Source: Serendipita indica DSM 11827
Lineage: Eukaryota > Basidiomycota > Agaricomycetes > Sebacinales > Serendipitaceae
DNA: 64,000 nucleotides
Reading direction: 5' to 3'
NCBI GenBank assembly: GCA_910890315.1
Contig: CAJVGD010000013.1
Coordinates: 186,001 to 250,000, forward strand
The notes beneath the pieces were generated by a model. It had not been told where the DNA came from and did no database searches. It saw only the letters and a list, made by a program, of their open reading frames with translations. Made by a program: the position numbers and the translations under genes. Below, in pieces: positions 42,672 through 55,257 of this stretch. Position 1 is the first letter of the stretch, and each line of letters starts with the position of its first letter.

Positions 42672-43167
42672 ATGCCCGTCCAGCAAGCAGACCTCGAAGC
42701 CGCCATCCGGGCTGCTATAGATCCTATTGATCATCTCGTGCGTCTCCACGCCATTTTATGTAGCATTTTGTAAAGAGGCCCGTAGGAGATTATCGACGTT
42801 TCGAGCGGCTGCGGAGAAAACTATGCTGTCGTCGTCGTCTCCCCGGCATTCGAGGGCAAACTGACGCTTGCGAGACATAGATGGAGTCTGCATCTCGTTT
42901 AGTTTCTTGATATCTTTGTTGATCTTTACACGCTGCAGTCAATGAGATTCTCAAGACCCAGATTGCGCAAATGCATGCGTTTTCCCAGGTGCGCTTCCTG
43001 AAAACAACCGAGATTTTGTAGTGATGGGATTTTTCCAGAAAACGTTTACACCCAAGCAGTGGGCAGCAGACCAGGCCAAGAAGCAAGAGGCTGCACGAGT
43101 GAAAAAGGAGCTCGAGGAGACGGTAAAGGAGTCTGATCCACCTGCTCAAGCGGCAGCAGCGTCTTAG
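42672..43167 (+). CDS. BOL2: BolA-like protein (BOL2/Fra2 type)
   Basis: A small BolA-family protein that partners with monothiol glutaredoxins to bind a [2Fe-2S] cluster in iron signalling. Exon 1 starts [12 protein letters not shown] and ends AIDPIDHL at 42737. Exon 2 starts at 42786 with [19 protein letters not shown], then [11 protein letters not shown]. The intron uses an A|GTCTGC donor inside an Ile codon. Exon 3 encodes [16 protein letters not shown], with the BolA helix and conserved MHAFS, and exon 4 [12 protein letters not shown]. The IHAF-x-x-KT-x-TP ending is that of BolA2/Fra2. A charged tail ([14 protein letters not shown], then Ala-rich) extends about 25 residues past the yeast protein. 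The conserved Cys (SGCG) that serves as cluster ligand in Fra2-like proteins is present. Confidence 0.88.
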
Positions 43168-43271
43168 TCATTTCAAAGTCGTTTGAGAATCACATTTAGT
43201 GTTTTGAAATGTCACGCAGGTGGTGATTTTTCATTCAACCCCCCCGTCTGCTTTTTTGAACTTTGGTCATC

Positions 43272-44391
43272 ATGCTGGGATTTCTGCGAGGAATTCGTCA
43301 GTACAGTTCTTCTGCAAAGGAAGCTGCGTGAGCATACACTTTGAGTACCAGGAAGCTCGAGTCTAACGTTGCCAGCAATGTTTTCGTATGTCGCGTCTCG
43401 CGTTGTTCCACCCCAAATAGGTCTTCATGCCACTTTCTGTCACTAGTTTGATATCTCTATCGGAAATGCACCTGCACGTCGCGTCGTCTTCAAGCTCTAC
43501 GACGGTATGTCACCTAAAATGCGTAAAACAGGCTCTGACCCGTCGCGACTTTCAGACGTAGTACCCAAGACGGCTGCAAACTTTCGCGCTATTGCACGTG
43601 GAGATACCCAGGACAAGGCGCAGACCTATAAAAAGTCAACCTTTCACCGCATCATCCCAGGAGTACGTCGTAACCTCGCGTCTATGGGATCATTACTAAT
43701 AAGCTTAGTTTATGATCCAAGGTGGGCAATGGGTGGGCGAGATTTGGAAGACGGTGGGCTAAATAGGCTACAACAGGCGGCGACTTTGAGCGACACAACG
43801 GAACAGGTGGATATTCGATTTACGGTCGAAAGTTCAACGGTGTGTCCGTCGACAACAATATGACATAATAATGACAATTTTAGACGAAAACTTTCAGAAG
43901 AAGCACACCCGGCCGGGCCTGTTATCTATGGCGAGTGAGTAGTCGACAAACACCTAGAGGTTACCCGCTAATACGCCCTATAGATGCCGGACCGGTGGGC
44001 ATATTTATCAATTATCCACACTATGGTACTAACATTTACTGCTTTTACATCTGTAGAACACCAACGGTAGCCAGGTAAGGAGTGACCATCTGCGCCCTAT
44101 GTCATCATCACTAAAGCTGTCAATAGTTTTTCATCACAACCGCCGTGACGAGGTGACTAAGCTAGTCACTGAACTTGTTCTGACTACTGACGTCCGACTT
44201 TAGCTGGCTCGACGGCAAGCATGTCGTTTTCGGTGAGTTATAAGCAGCAAGGCAAAGGGTCGTATACTCATTGCATCTTAGGCGAGGTCGTAGAAGGCAT
44301 GGACGTCATCAAAGAGGTAGAGGCGGTTGGAAGCTCTTCTGGAAAGCCGCAGAAGATGGTTACTGTGACCGAGTCGGGCACTGTCGAGTAA
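43272..44391 (+). CDS. Cyclophilin-type peptidyl-prolyl isomerase, possibly mitochondrial
   Basis: Catalyses cis-trans isomerisation of Xaa-Pro bonds. About ten short exons. [19 protein letters not shown] is basic and free of acidic residues for the first 15 positions, which suggests a mitochondrial presequence. Then come [52 protein letters not shown] (active-site Arg and FMIQGGD), [40 protein letters not shown] and [19 protein letters not shown]. Active-site residues of cyclophilin A (Arg55, Phe60, Gln63, Trp121, His126) all have their counterparts. It ends at TAA 44389-44391. The gene lies 105 bases after BOL2 and 118 bases before the NUP192 ATG. Confidence 0.9.
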
Positions 44392-44508
44392 TATCGTGTT
44401 GATACATACATCTCTTCTAAATCAGATCGTCTCTTACATATGGTTTTGGGTCCCTGAGAAACTGGCAACCTGGAAGAAGTGGTGAGGCACATCCTGGACG
44501 CAGGCGCG

Positions 44509-47500
44509 ATGGACGTCTCATATGAACAACTCCACGCGACACTGCAAGACGTGTATTCGGGCGTGTATAATGGAAAAGAAACAGACCTTTTCCAGGCCAT
44601 TCATGCCGCACGCCCCCAACTTCAAAAGTTGTTGGACTTGGGTCCAAAGTCTGCCGACGAGCGAAAGATGGTCACAGAAGGTATGAATTAACCTCTAAAT
44701 ATCGTAAATCACGCGTTTCTTACATTTTTATCCCCCTTTGACGCGACGAATGGAATCCGTCCGACGTGTTGGGACGTGCGCAGGACCCGTCGTGAGTCAG
44801 GGACTCGCGTACAAACCAAACGCACCCGCGACCGAGCGCATCTTGTTTCTCTCGGACCATCTCGACGCGTCCGAGCTCGTCTGTGCCGCACTCGTCAATG
44901 CCGTCGCGAGCAAGCGGCCCAATCTCCCTGGAATGACGCACATAGAACTCGCCACGCGTGAATATTACGCTATAAGAGATGGGATATTAAACGTCTGGCA
45001 TGACCTTCTCACCATGCTCGTCGCCGCGCACCACAACGAAGTCGAGTCGGGGAGCCTGGTATGGAGATTGGCGGAGCAGACGGTGCAGATACTGCATGGT
45101 AGAGAAGAAGGCGCCACAAATTCGTTTGTGATGGTTTTATTGGAGCAGTTGGATGGGCTGGCACAGAGGATGGAGGTTGTGCGAAAAAAACTCGTTGATG
45201 CAACCTCCCAGACGAGCACGAGCACCAGCCTGCGCGATGTGGTTCTAGAAGGAGAGCTGGAAAAAGTAGGCGAGCAACGTGCGGCGCTAGGAAGTTTGCT
45301 CGTCCTCTTATGTGAAACCCACGAGTTGTCGGCCCGGATATCCTGCATTTACTCCAGTGGACGTCGAAATTTGATGCAGCGGACGATCTCGGTATACACG
45401 TTACAGCCGCTGCGCTTTACGCGCTATCCTCTTCCCCACCAACCACCGATGCGGCACTATCGAACCTATCCGACGTCGATTACATCAAATCACTGCTAAC
45501 AAGATTCGACAAAGGAACGGATTGGAAGTCCAAAGGTGTCAAATCGGCGCTTCAACTACAATGTTCGCTCTTCCTGGTTGCTTGTCGCGCAAAAGATCCG
45601 ACGGCGTGCGACGAGCAGAACGCGACAGTCGATGCAGTGGAGACGATGGCTACAGACGCCATGGAAAGCGACGCCTTTATTTTCCTAGACCAAATCGTTG
45701 CTGCGACCGCGGTCGGGATTCCTCCTCGGACAGAAAGCTCCGACTACCGATGCTGCTCAGATTCCCACTGCGTCCAAAGGTGCAGACCTCGTCGACGAGG
45801 ATGTGCGACCAAAAGTCTACGCGGCAGTCGAGTCTGTCGTCATCGGACTACTCGTGTCATTACCAAACGTCCTCAAGCGACTCAAACATCGTCAAGAGGA
45901 TATTGGGCTCTCGGCGCGAAAGCACCAACCGACACCATTTGTCACAGCTCTAGGAAGAACGATTGTCGAACCAGCTCCCGTTGCACCCGCACCAACGCCA
46001 CGAACGGATATTGCATCGCTATTCAAGTTGATCGGTACCATTTACGACGCGCTTCCGGCCGAGTCTGCACTCAAGTTCTGGACGGTGCAGAACGTTGGCA
46101 AGAACAGACAAGCAGATATCGTCAACGCTCGATTACCGTCTTTCCTTCGATGGGCGGCCGAGTCGAGAGGGGAGGTCATGGTACCTGCCGTGTACGACAT
46201 GTTAGCGGGCTTGGCCAAAGGCACGGCATGCAGTGAGCACGCGTACAACTTTCTTTCCACGGGAGGGGTCTCCACGAGCGCATTGGCGGGCATGCAAGTC
46301 TCCTATGGTGGTGGTGCGTTCTCATGGTCCGTTCTTTTTGGATCATTGGGGTATTACGCAGATGCTCTACCGAATCCACGCACCATTCAACAACACCGAC
46401 AACAAGGCCCACTTCCGGAGATGCGTGTAGAAGAGGCGAGCTTACTCGTCTCGTTCCTCAAACTTCTTCGCGTCGTCGTGCATTGGTCTGTTCCCGCGCG
46501 CCTGGCACTCGCCGATCATCCACAATACCGCGCTGTTCCCGCTATGCTCCAACTTGCGACGTGCCGAGTACCACTCGAGCTCAAAGGAGCAATCTATGAA
46601 GCTGTTGGGGCCTTCTGTGCACCTGGCGGTGGCGTAGCAGGTGCTGCGATCTGTAGGAACACATGGCTCATGCTCGAGCAACTCCAGGTCCTAGACACGC
46701 TAAATGTAGCTGTTGGCGTAGGTGCCACGCACGGGATCAAGTTTGAACTGCTCGAGGTGGAGGTTCCGAGCAAAGTATACCCTTGCACACCCGCGTTTAT
46801 TCGGCTCATGAACTCGCTCATCCACACGTCCAAAGATTTGTCGCTTCGACAGGTACTATTCGGCGCAGACGGTGGAAAGACAATCCCAGATGGACTCGGC
46901 CTCCCTCATCGACAGCTCCCCCTTGCGCCCTACCTTTCCTTTGCGGCCGACGATGTCCTTTTCTTAGCGGAAGACGCATTCAAGACAGACGCAGACAGAT
47001 GGTCACTCAAGGACCTGTGTTTGCAGTTTGTTGAAAAGTCACTGGCAAGCTTTGACTTGGAGTCGATACCCGCTGCATTGCAGGCGATTGCAACACAGGG
47101 CCCACAAGTCATCAAACCCTATGTTCTTCACCCAGGCTTCGATGTGATGACGCGGTTACTCACGGATACTCGTCTGCGTGCCGTCATCAGCGATTTCCTC
47201 GCTGAAGGTCCGAACAAGATGGAGAAAGGAACCATCAAAACGACGTTTTTCGAGAGCTGCATGCGACGCGTGGTACGCATCGTTCATCGAGTGCTAGACG
47301 TACAGAGCTTCTTCCTCGACATGCTCGTCCCAGCTATTCAGTCGTTCGACTTTTCCCCCATCCTCAACGACTTTGCGCCCGGACAACTCATCGCACTTGA
47401 CCGACATCTCTTGTTCAATCACGTCCTCGTCGAACGCATCGCTCTACTTGTCACGATGCCAAGCCCAGAGATTCAATTGCTCTGCATCCGAATCCTCGGT

Positions 47501-50500
47501 TTACTCGCTCTTTCTCCCAATTTCACCATCATGGACCAACAGGCCTCGCGAATGGCACGGAGACTCAACAGGCTCGCCGTCATTGTCCAGAACAGCGACG
47601 ACTCGGTGCGCATAAACGACGGATTCGCCGCCCTCCTGGCTACTCCTTCTGTAGAAACAGACGAAGCGGACGATCTAGAGATGCATATTGGTGCTGGGGC
47701 GCCAGCCCTGGAGGAGGGCGCAGAGGAAGTATCGTTGACGCACATCATCCGACTGGAGATAATGGATCTCCTTTTGAAAAACTCGGAAAAGGGACGACCA
47801 GCGCCCAACCTCGCCCATCTTCTCCTCGGCTTTGATGTTGCCACCGCGTCGACCAATGAAATGTCCATCCAGGACCCCAATGCGCTAAACTCAAACGTCT
47901 CGTGTTTCCACGTTGTCACGGACCTTTTACGAGAAGGCATTCCATCGTTGGATTCTACGCAGAAGCGACGCCACGACGCAGCATTGGGTGCTACTCCCCT
48001 CTATTTCAAAGCACCTCTTCTCGCCGAAAAGTGCCATCGACTCTTCTACCAACTTTGCTCACATGAGCTCACTAGCAAGCCATCTGCTCGCTATCTTCGT
48101 ACACGAGAAGACTATTTTGCGCGAAACTTGGCAGCGCTTCCCATCCGCGCTCCAGAGATCTTGACCCAACCGGAGGGTATGGCAAGTTATGCAGACGGGA
48201 CAAGTATCGATACGACTTGTCGAGCCCTCAGTTCGTTCTTGCGTATGCGATCATGGCTACTCGAGTCGATTGCACTCGAGCTGCATCTCCTCACGGATGA
48301 GCGCCAATTCCCCAAAGCGGGTCGCTTACTCGACATCCTCTTTGGGAGCGTTGATACCATGATAGCCGACACATCCATCGATGACCTGGAGGACCAGTTC
48401 TTTGGCAACGCTGTCCAAGTGTTCGCCCCTGGCCAGTCACTGATGCGTATCTTGGAGATATTCCAGTCCTTCGACTTGGCGTGGCAAGACTCGGTCGCGC
48501 TCCAAAGCGAAGTCAACTGTATTTCTATGCATCACTCGACTACTCTTCTTGTCTCCAAACGGCAGAAAGTGGTGCAGAGATTATCGATAGGGACGCCCTT
48601 ATCGGTCTTTTATCGACAATCCGCCGTATGCGAGAAGAAACCGGACATCTTACTCCAGAAGCAGAAGAACAACTTTCCCAAGAGACCAAGTACCTTTTGG
48701 AGAGTTGTGTCAAGGAGAACAATCGACGAGAGATTGAGCATGCAAAGTCAATGGGCTTCGAGGCATGGCGACGAGTTGTCAACATTTCGCTCGCAAAGTG
48801 CTTTAACAGGCTTCCTATTGACGGTCGTGAGGGTATCCTCTTCGATCTGCTTCAGGAAGTTCCACCAGTCATTCGCCAACCATCCCTTGCCGTCTCATCC
48901 GCCATCCTTCTCTCCGAAGTCACGGTGATGCTCATCACCAAACTGCGGGAGGACAGGAGTCAGCGAATCCAAATGCAGGCGCTCACTGACGATTCCAATT
49001 TCGCTGCGACGTCGCTTCCGGAAGATCGGTTCCATGGCATTTTGAAGAGCTTGATTGAGAGTCTTCTTACATCAGGCATGCCAGAGGTCGTTCGCGGGAA
49101 TCTTTACGCGTCCGTTACCAACCATCTTCAGCTCGTTCAAACGGTGGCCAATGTGCGTCGAATGCACTCAGTTGTGGATGATGAGCACGAAGAAGAGCCC
49201 TTGTTCGGAAGTTCCAAGGCGTTCCAGTCCTATACTGCCCTTGAAATCGGTTGCGTCAATATCATCAACTCTCTCTCAGAACGCCTCATTCCTGTCCTAT
49301 GCCGCGATGCAATCGATGGTAGTGAGGTCTGGAAGACGGTGGCATTTACATTACTGGACTCACTCATACGACTATCACGTATCCAACGCCAACACCGCGT
49401 CCTTCATCTTCTTTCAAGAGGCGGATATCTTGGAAACTTCTGTGTAGGCTTCAAGGAGGCAGATGAAGAGCTCCAGGGCACACTGGTGCCCGAGCCAAGT
49501 ATGTTTGCCATGTTTTATTTGCATTATCTGACAGGTGCTCGTAGGTTCTCTAAATGCGTTGTTTGTTCACGAGGCAAAGACAGCGTTCCTCATTCGAATT
49601 GCCCAGACACGCGCTGGTGCCGAGAGGCTGCTGGCTGCGCGACTTCTCTCTGTTCTCGCCCAGTGCGATTACATTGACGCAAGGCCGGACGCTACCCAAA
49701 CGTTCCAAGGTCAGTTGGAGTGGATGATGGGACAATTTCTAACGAAGAATACAGATACGGACTCGCTTTTTTCACCTTCACTCGAAAGATGGCATCAGCT
49801 TGTGAAGCCCACGTTACAACTCGTTGCCAGTGTACTCGCTACTCTAGGCTCCTCAAACGGCGAAGCCTACAAGCAAGCGATGGAGTTTGTCCTCAACCAC
49901 CGAGAGACTCTGAGAGCCCTACTCATGGAATCTGGCCGACTTTCCCTGGCACATCTCTCCGAGCTATCTCTGGTCGTTGCCATAAGCTCGTACGTCGTAC
50001 CAAGGGTGGATCGTAATGACCTTGTAAGTCTGCCCTACCTGTTTATGTTCAACCTTCTTACCAACGTAGACGACGCGCTCAAGTGGATTTGGGCCTCTAC
50101 ATGAAGTTATTCTGACACTGGCTTCAAAAACCATATATACCGGCCGATGGGGAGCAGTCGTTGCTCCAGCGAATGACGCTGAACTGGCGGAAAGTCGAAA
50201 TGCTCGTATGTGCTCAACTTATAGCGACTTTTCTTTGATTGACATTGCCTAGCGGCTGCATTCCAAGCGCGAATTCTTGAAGCTACAGAAGACCTTCAAC
50301 GTGCGGTCTTCAATTACCTTGTCGCCTCGAGTGACGCTTCCGGTGCGGTCTCCGTTCGTCGTTTGTATTTGACTCATCATGCCTAGGTCCGACGCTCTAC
50401 CCACAACTGTCGACTAGTTTGTTCGTCCCTCGAGATGGAGACGTGAACCCTCAGCAAGCAGGTAAATTTTGCAAAGAAAGCCTAATTTCTGTGGACTGAT

Positions 50501-51475
50501 GCGCCACAGGACCCGTTCCTAGTGTCGGTGATGCGATCGTAGCGCTCCGAGAGGTTTATAGCTACCTCAACCGCTCGCTACTGGAAGTCAATTCGTATTC
50601 TGTCAAGTTGCTCAATCAAGATAGTTCAGGAATGGACGAGCTTGAAGAGGCGCGTGCATATACCGGCGTCGATACTTTCACTGACTCTCGAGGTAGATTG
50701 CACTTGCATCTTTGGAAGGGTCGGAATTACTTGAACCGTCTCAAAAACGTGCACTCGCCTTTGGCCACCTCCAAGAAATGATGAACCAGCGGATCAAAGA
50801 CTCGAACCACTACATGGGTACGTCTTTTTAGGTATCCTTTTTCGTGTACTCAACTTCTTTAGATTCCTTGGAGGAACTCTTGCTGCTGGTCTGGAGACAC
50901 GTTGATTATTACATCAATTACCGGAGCACCCCAGCGATTGATGGCCCAACCGAGCCAGCACCAAAGGCCAATGAATTGGGCCTGAGTCAAACGGCACGAC
51001 CCACACCGACGCCACCGCCGGAAACACGAAGTGGATGGGGCATGAGCTTATTCTCGCCCTTCCGACGAAGAGCAGATTCGCCTGCGCCGGGGACTGGTGG
51101 TACAGCAACTAGTCCCGCACCACTTGGGGCGTCGGTGGCCCTCGCAAATGGAACTGGGCGGAGTCAGCTGGGGAGAAGTATGTTGACGGTCAGTGCGCTT
51201 GGTGGACGGGCGCCTACGTTGCGGAGTACCGAGGATAGCCAAGCAGAGGCGTTTAGGGTGGACGTTGCCAGAGTGCTGGAACCGCTACTTGATCGACTGG
51301 ATGAACTGCAGCTGGTGCGCTTTACGACTTGTCTTCATTCAGGAGACTTATGTTTATTTAGCCGGACGACATTGCCTCGCTGGACTTCCGCATACGTGGA
51401 CCGTATGTACAGTCGTTTATCAAGCGATTACGGGCGGTGATAAAGGCTCCAACAAGCGAAGAGACGGAAGAGTAG
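44509..51475 (+). CDS. NUP192: Nucleoporin NUP192/NUP205, inner ring of the nuclear pore
   Basis: A huge alpha-solenoid scaffold nucleoporin. The first exon, to 44680, encodes MDVSYEQLHATLQDVYSG, NGKETDLFQAIHAARPQ and SADERKMVTEG. The GT-AG join to 44784 continues GPVVSQGLAYKPNAPATERI, then LFLSDHLDASELVCAALV, the family's N-terminal signature. Long exons run to 49500, short ones follow, and the end is RIRGPYVQSFIKRLRAV, then EETEE and TAG. Conserved-looking residues (EEVVRHILDAG) continue upstream of the ATG in the same frame to a TGA at 44455, so the true start is not certain. Three places need a frame change without any possible intron: about 45340, 45710 and 48500 (see findings). As NUP192 is essential, sequence errors are the likeliest reason. 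Confidence 0.85.
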
Positions 51476-51622
51476 GAGCGGAATCTGGCGTGCATATCTC
51501 CCTTGCCTTGTTTCCAGTGCTAGCAAAATTACAGACTAGTTTAAGATTAAATAAATGAGAGCGTTGAGAAGAGGAAATACGCGATTGTCGAGATACGTCT
51601 GCCGAGTGTACTCTTTTGGAAA

Positions 51623-52526
51623 TCAGACGGGGAGAATGTTGCCTGCGCCACGCATAATCATTTGTGCACCGAATTTGAGGGTCTGGATTCCACCGGGAAA
51701 GTAGGCGGCGATGTACGAAAGGAGTGCGCCGACTTGGACGACTGCGGCCACGATGGCACCAATGTAGGAAGGGTTCTATTTTCACGTGAGCTTGTAGTAG
51801 AGGTCCAATGAAGCATGAACACGTACGACCATGGAAAAGTAGATTGTGAGTACTAGCGAGCCAATGTATGCTGCGGAGAAGGGGAGACGTTCTGGTGAGA
51901 TTACTGCAACGGCTGTGAGCATATGTATTTCTCAAAGTTGGCAAACGTACAGTGTTTGATTTGGTTCATTGGGCCAATAAGAATCATAAATCTAGTCGAC
52001 ATTAGCGGGGAGTGATGTAGACTTGCAGTGAGAGGACGCACCCTAGCATGACGAGTATGCTGCCCAGTCTTCATTTCATACAGTTAGCGACAGCATAAGA
52101 GGGTAAAAGGAATGCTCACGTTATGGAAGTAGCGAATTTTGCTGGACGAAGTGCAAAGAAGGGCAAATGGATGAAAAATGCAATAGCAAAACAAGCAGCA
52201 GCGCCGAGGATGCACATAATGAATCCAACGAGTCTTGATAAATCAGCCATTTGCCCGTCTTAGGCCATGGTAAACCACGGAGAGACATACCGTTCCCATC
52301 TCGAGAGCGCAAACATGGCCTCTTCCTCATTTGTACGCTCATTACTCCGTAGAGGAATATATCCGCTCGCTGTGGTAGATATTGTGTTATATGTCCGCGA
52401 GAAGAAGCCGCCGCTGTTGTTGTTGGCCGCTGCGTTTGTCGCTGCTGGTCGCGAATCGTTTGTAGATCCGCGTGCCCATCGGAATTGAGAGAGCTGGGAG
52501 CGGAAAGCTTGCTCGTTGGAGGCCAT
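51623..52526 (-). CDS. SFT2: SFT2-type Golgi vesicle transport protein
   Basis: A four-span membrane protein that helps endosome-derived vesicles fuse with the Golgi. The start is ATG 52526 (MASNEQAFRSQLSQFRWARG); the longer frame to 52571 begins with GTG. A soluble N-terminus ending EEEAMFALSRWER leads to GFIMCILGAAACFAIAFF, RPAKFATS, TLGSILVMLG, FMILIGPMNQIKHL, SPERLPFSAAYIGSLVLTIY and SYIAAYFPGG. Each has its counterpart in yeast Sft2 (RTERMVLF, AAKPRKF, TMGSLLF, ERLPFS, ISYFPFG). Five or so short introns lie between these blocks. It ends ILPV and TGA 51625-51623, 148 bases from the convergent NUP192 stop. Confidence 0.9.
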
Positions 52527-53163
52527 TTGGTGCAAAGGGTTGGAAATGGCAGAGAACACGTTAGAGCTCACAACTCGGCTCCAGTCTGCTTGGGCGTAAT
52601 ATATCTTGGACAGAACCAGGCTAGATTTCTATAATCTGCACTTGACAAAATGCTAAATGATCAACTAGCCCGTTCAAAAAGCACACGCTATTTTGTTCAG
52701 TGCAAGACTTTGCTATCAATTGAGGCTTCTGAAACCACTTAGGTCGTCCAAGGCGCGTCGCTCCCGCACACTGCGGCGTGAATGCGCATAAACGTGTCTA
52801 ATAGTCTACTACCGGCATGGACGACAGCTGGAGTATTGTAATCAGTCGTAGGGTGCCCGGTAGTTCGTCGCGTTCCATCATAAGCTAGGCCCCTATCCCA
52901 ATATTTACTGGGTATAGACTGAGGTTTGGGAAACACTGTATGCTTGATGTTTGCGGTTGTAGGTCGCGAAAGTCCTCGAAGAGCGCCGATATGGTGAAAG
53001 CATGGGCAACTCGGGTTCATATACGTACGTACACGGTAAGGAAGAGTGACGAAAATAAGTTAAAGGGTATGAAATTCGACAAGGTTTTGCCATCTTGACT
53101 AGCAGACGTACAAAGCTTGAAGAAATACCAGTTCTCTTCCCAAGCGGATTACTCTGGAGAGCT
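52527..53163. other. Intergenic region between SFT2 and the esterase
   Basis: About 640 bases. It holds the SFT2 promoter on the left and the esterase 3' flank on the right. No gene recognised. Confidence 0.5.
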
Positions 53164-54212
53164 TCACAAGCACTGGGAGTACCAAGTGTTTGAGAATTGA
53201 CATGTGCTACCAGCCTGGCAGCACGTCGGACCAGAGTATCCCTGACCACCACACTGACCCCATTTAGCAGCGCAATTGCCACCGTTACCAGCCGAGGACG
53301 TGGAAGAGGGTCGTGGGGTAGATTGGCTAGACTGAGGCTGTCCACCGTTGATGGCCTGGGTGAAGAAATTCCACGTCTCGCCGGGTGCCCAGTAGCTGCC
53401 GTTGCTATCGCGTGGGTCGGGAACGTGATCACCACTGTGCGCGATCCACCACACAGGGTATCCAGCGCGGCAGCTGTAGGTCGTCTTAATATGCGAGCCG
53501 GAGCCGCGAGCTGGCTCTGGGGCATTCTTGGAAGCGCATCCGTTGTTGGCGAGGAATTTGTCACGCAATTGACGACCATTGCTGACGTTAAGTACGCTGT
53601 CGGCGACACCGTGAATACCAAGATAGGCGATTGGCTGAGTACCACCATTGCAGCCGCTGAGCTGGGCACCAGCAATGACGGCCACGGCACGGAAGACGTC
53701 TGCAGAATTCAAATTAGCTATATTCAAGAGGTTTTTGCTAAGAAAGACGCACTAGGACGTGAGCAGGCAAGTGAGTATGACATGGCACCGCCGTAGCTGA
53801 ACCCAGTGGCGAAGCGCTGCGTCTCGTCAACGCAGAGTTGGCTCTCGATGGTATTGATCATGTTGTCCACGAACGTGATGTCCTCGCCGCCACTGTTACC
53901 CCAGCCACTGTTGAGTCCGTTTGGAGCGACGAAGATGGCACTCTCGCCAGCAAGGTTGCGCAGACCGTAATAACCAGGTGCAACATTATTCATGTTGCCG
54001 TTCAGCCAGTGAAAGCCAAAGATTAGCTTGTAGGCCTTGTTAGGGTCATAGTTGGCGGGAACCTGTAGGATATACTGCCGGGTCTTGCCGTTAACTGTCA
54101 TAGTCTTTGTGCCACTGGACGGGGGGCTCTTGCCGCAGCCAGAAGACCGAGCGAGCACGCTGTCGATCGTGGCCGCGGCGAGAAGAAGAAAGACTGTGAT
54201 AAAGGAATGCAT
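53164..54212 (-). CDS. CE1-type feruloyl esterase with CBM1
   Basis: A secreted alpha/beta hydrolase of the feruloyl/acetyl-xylan esterase group (CE1, polyhydroxybutyrate-depolymerase-like fold), removing ester groups from hemicellulose. Two exons: 54212-53753 and 53699-53164. Signal peptide [20 protein letters not shown], then [52 protein letters not shown] and the nucleophile elbow GFSYGGAMS. Exon 2 has [27 protein letters not shown] (probable catalytic Asp in ADSVL), [18 protein letters not shown] (probable catalytic His in IAH or GDH) and WNFFTQAI. After a Ser/Pro linker comes a CBM1 ([18 protein letters not shown], ending WYSQCL). The intact copy matches the broken one at 23-24 kb closely along its length. 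Precise substrate is inferred from family only. Confidence 0.9.
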
Positions 54213-54287
54213 TCTGGTGGGGATTTGTACTGGTGCGTCTGTTCAACCTGGGACTCCTAGTCCGTTAGGAGGCGAAGAGGCCTGGCA

Positions 54288-54293
54288 TTTATA
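54288..54293 (-). promoter_or_regulatory. TATA box of the esterase gene
   Basis: On the minus strand TATAAA lies about 76 bases upstream of the ATG at 54212. The pseudogene copy has CTATTCATTGG at the matching place and lacks it. Confidence 0.6.
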
Positions 54294-55257
54294 GACATCC
54301 CATCTCTTGGCAGAAGCGATGATGTCCTAGAAATCTCCTGTACCCGAGCTACCTCCGGGACCATCTCAATAGCCCTTGCTCCTCGTACTCCATTGGATTC
54401 TACACGATACACTCCAGCAATGCAGAAATATCAGAGCCGGGAGAAATAAAACCCATGATTGGATGCCACGAAGATTGGCCAAGCCAAGAAAACGGATCAT
54501 ACGAAGGTCTTGATGCGGAGAAATCGACAACTTGTGACAACAACGACCGGCCCAGGCGACCAGTGAGGGCCGGCCGGCTCCAAGTGATGCAAGCCAACCG
54601 GGCCCTGATCACCGGTGACATTTCGCGTCAATAGTTGTGTTTCGACCACTTTGACATACTTTGCGCCTTTGTAATCTCAAGTGTCCTCATTGCAGAGTGG
54701 TCACGATGTAGCTTGTGTTGGAGTTTGTCGTTGGATCCGATTTACTACTGGTGTCCTCCATTTAGAGTTTGGAATCAACGACGCAACCGTCAAAGTTGAG
54801 CCGTGGGAAAATGGAAGACGCCGGATTTGCACCGACTTCTTGACACCACTAGAACTGTAGTGTCCTGCTGTTTCCTCCATCACTAGGTAACCTCCTGGTA
54901 CGCAGGGAACTCTTCCTATACGGGGGAATTGCGTTATGACCTGTAAGGTAGCCAAACGCCTTACTGCCAAGAGTTTGTTCATCCAACTTCGGGGTACGCT
55001 TGATACTGTGGCAACGAGCGGCTAGCCGAGGTAAACAGGCCCGGATGAATATCAACAGGGCCGGACTATTTACTGGTCTGGCTCTTTATCCGGTTGCAAA
55101 TATTCACTTCGGATGATAGTTTAGTACTATTATATTCTAGAAAGCACAAGACATCCCGAGACGGGTCAAAGACATTTAGACAAACGCTTGGCGGTCGCAT
55201 TCTTCGCGAGATCTTCGCACAAGCTAGGGATCACCTAACAAACGTAGCTTGGCTACA
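54294..55257. other. Intergenic region
   Basis: Esterase promoter on the left, otherwise nothing recognised. Its first part (54325-54450) is alignable with 24145-24275, upstream of the pseudogene. Confidence 0.5.

Noticed and set aside
45637-46236. 199-codon plus-strand ORF overlapping NUP192.
   Set aside because: It is an alternative frame of the nucleoporin, with Arg/Ser/Thr-rich composition typical of a shifted frame.
52527-52571. Extension of SFT2 to 52571.
   Set aside because: The frame there begins with GTG. ATG 52526 gives a normal-length Sft2 protein.
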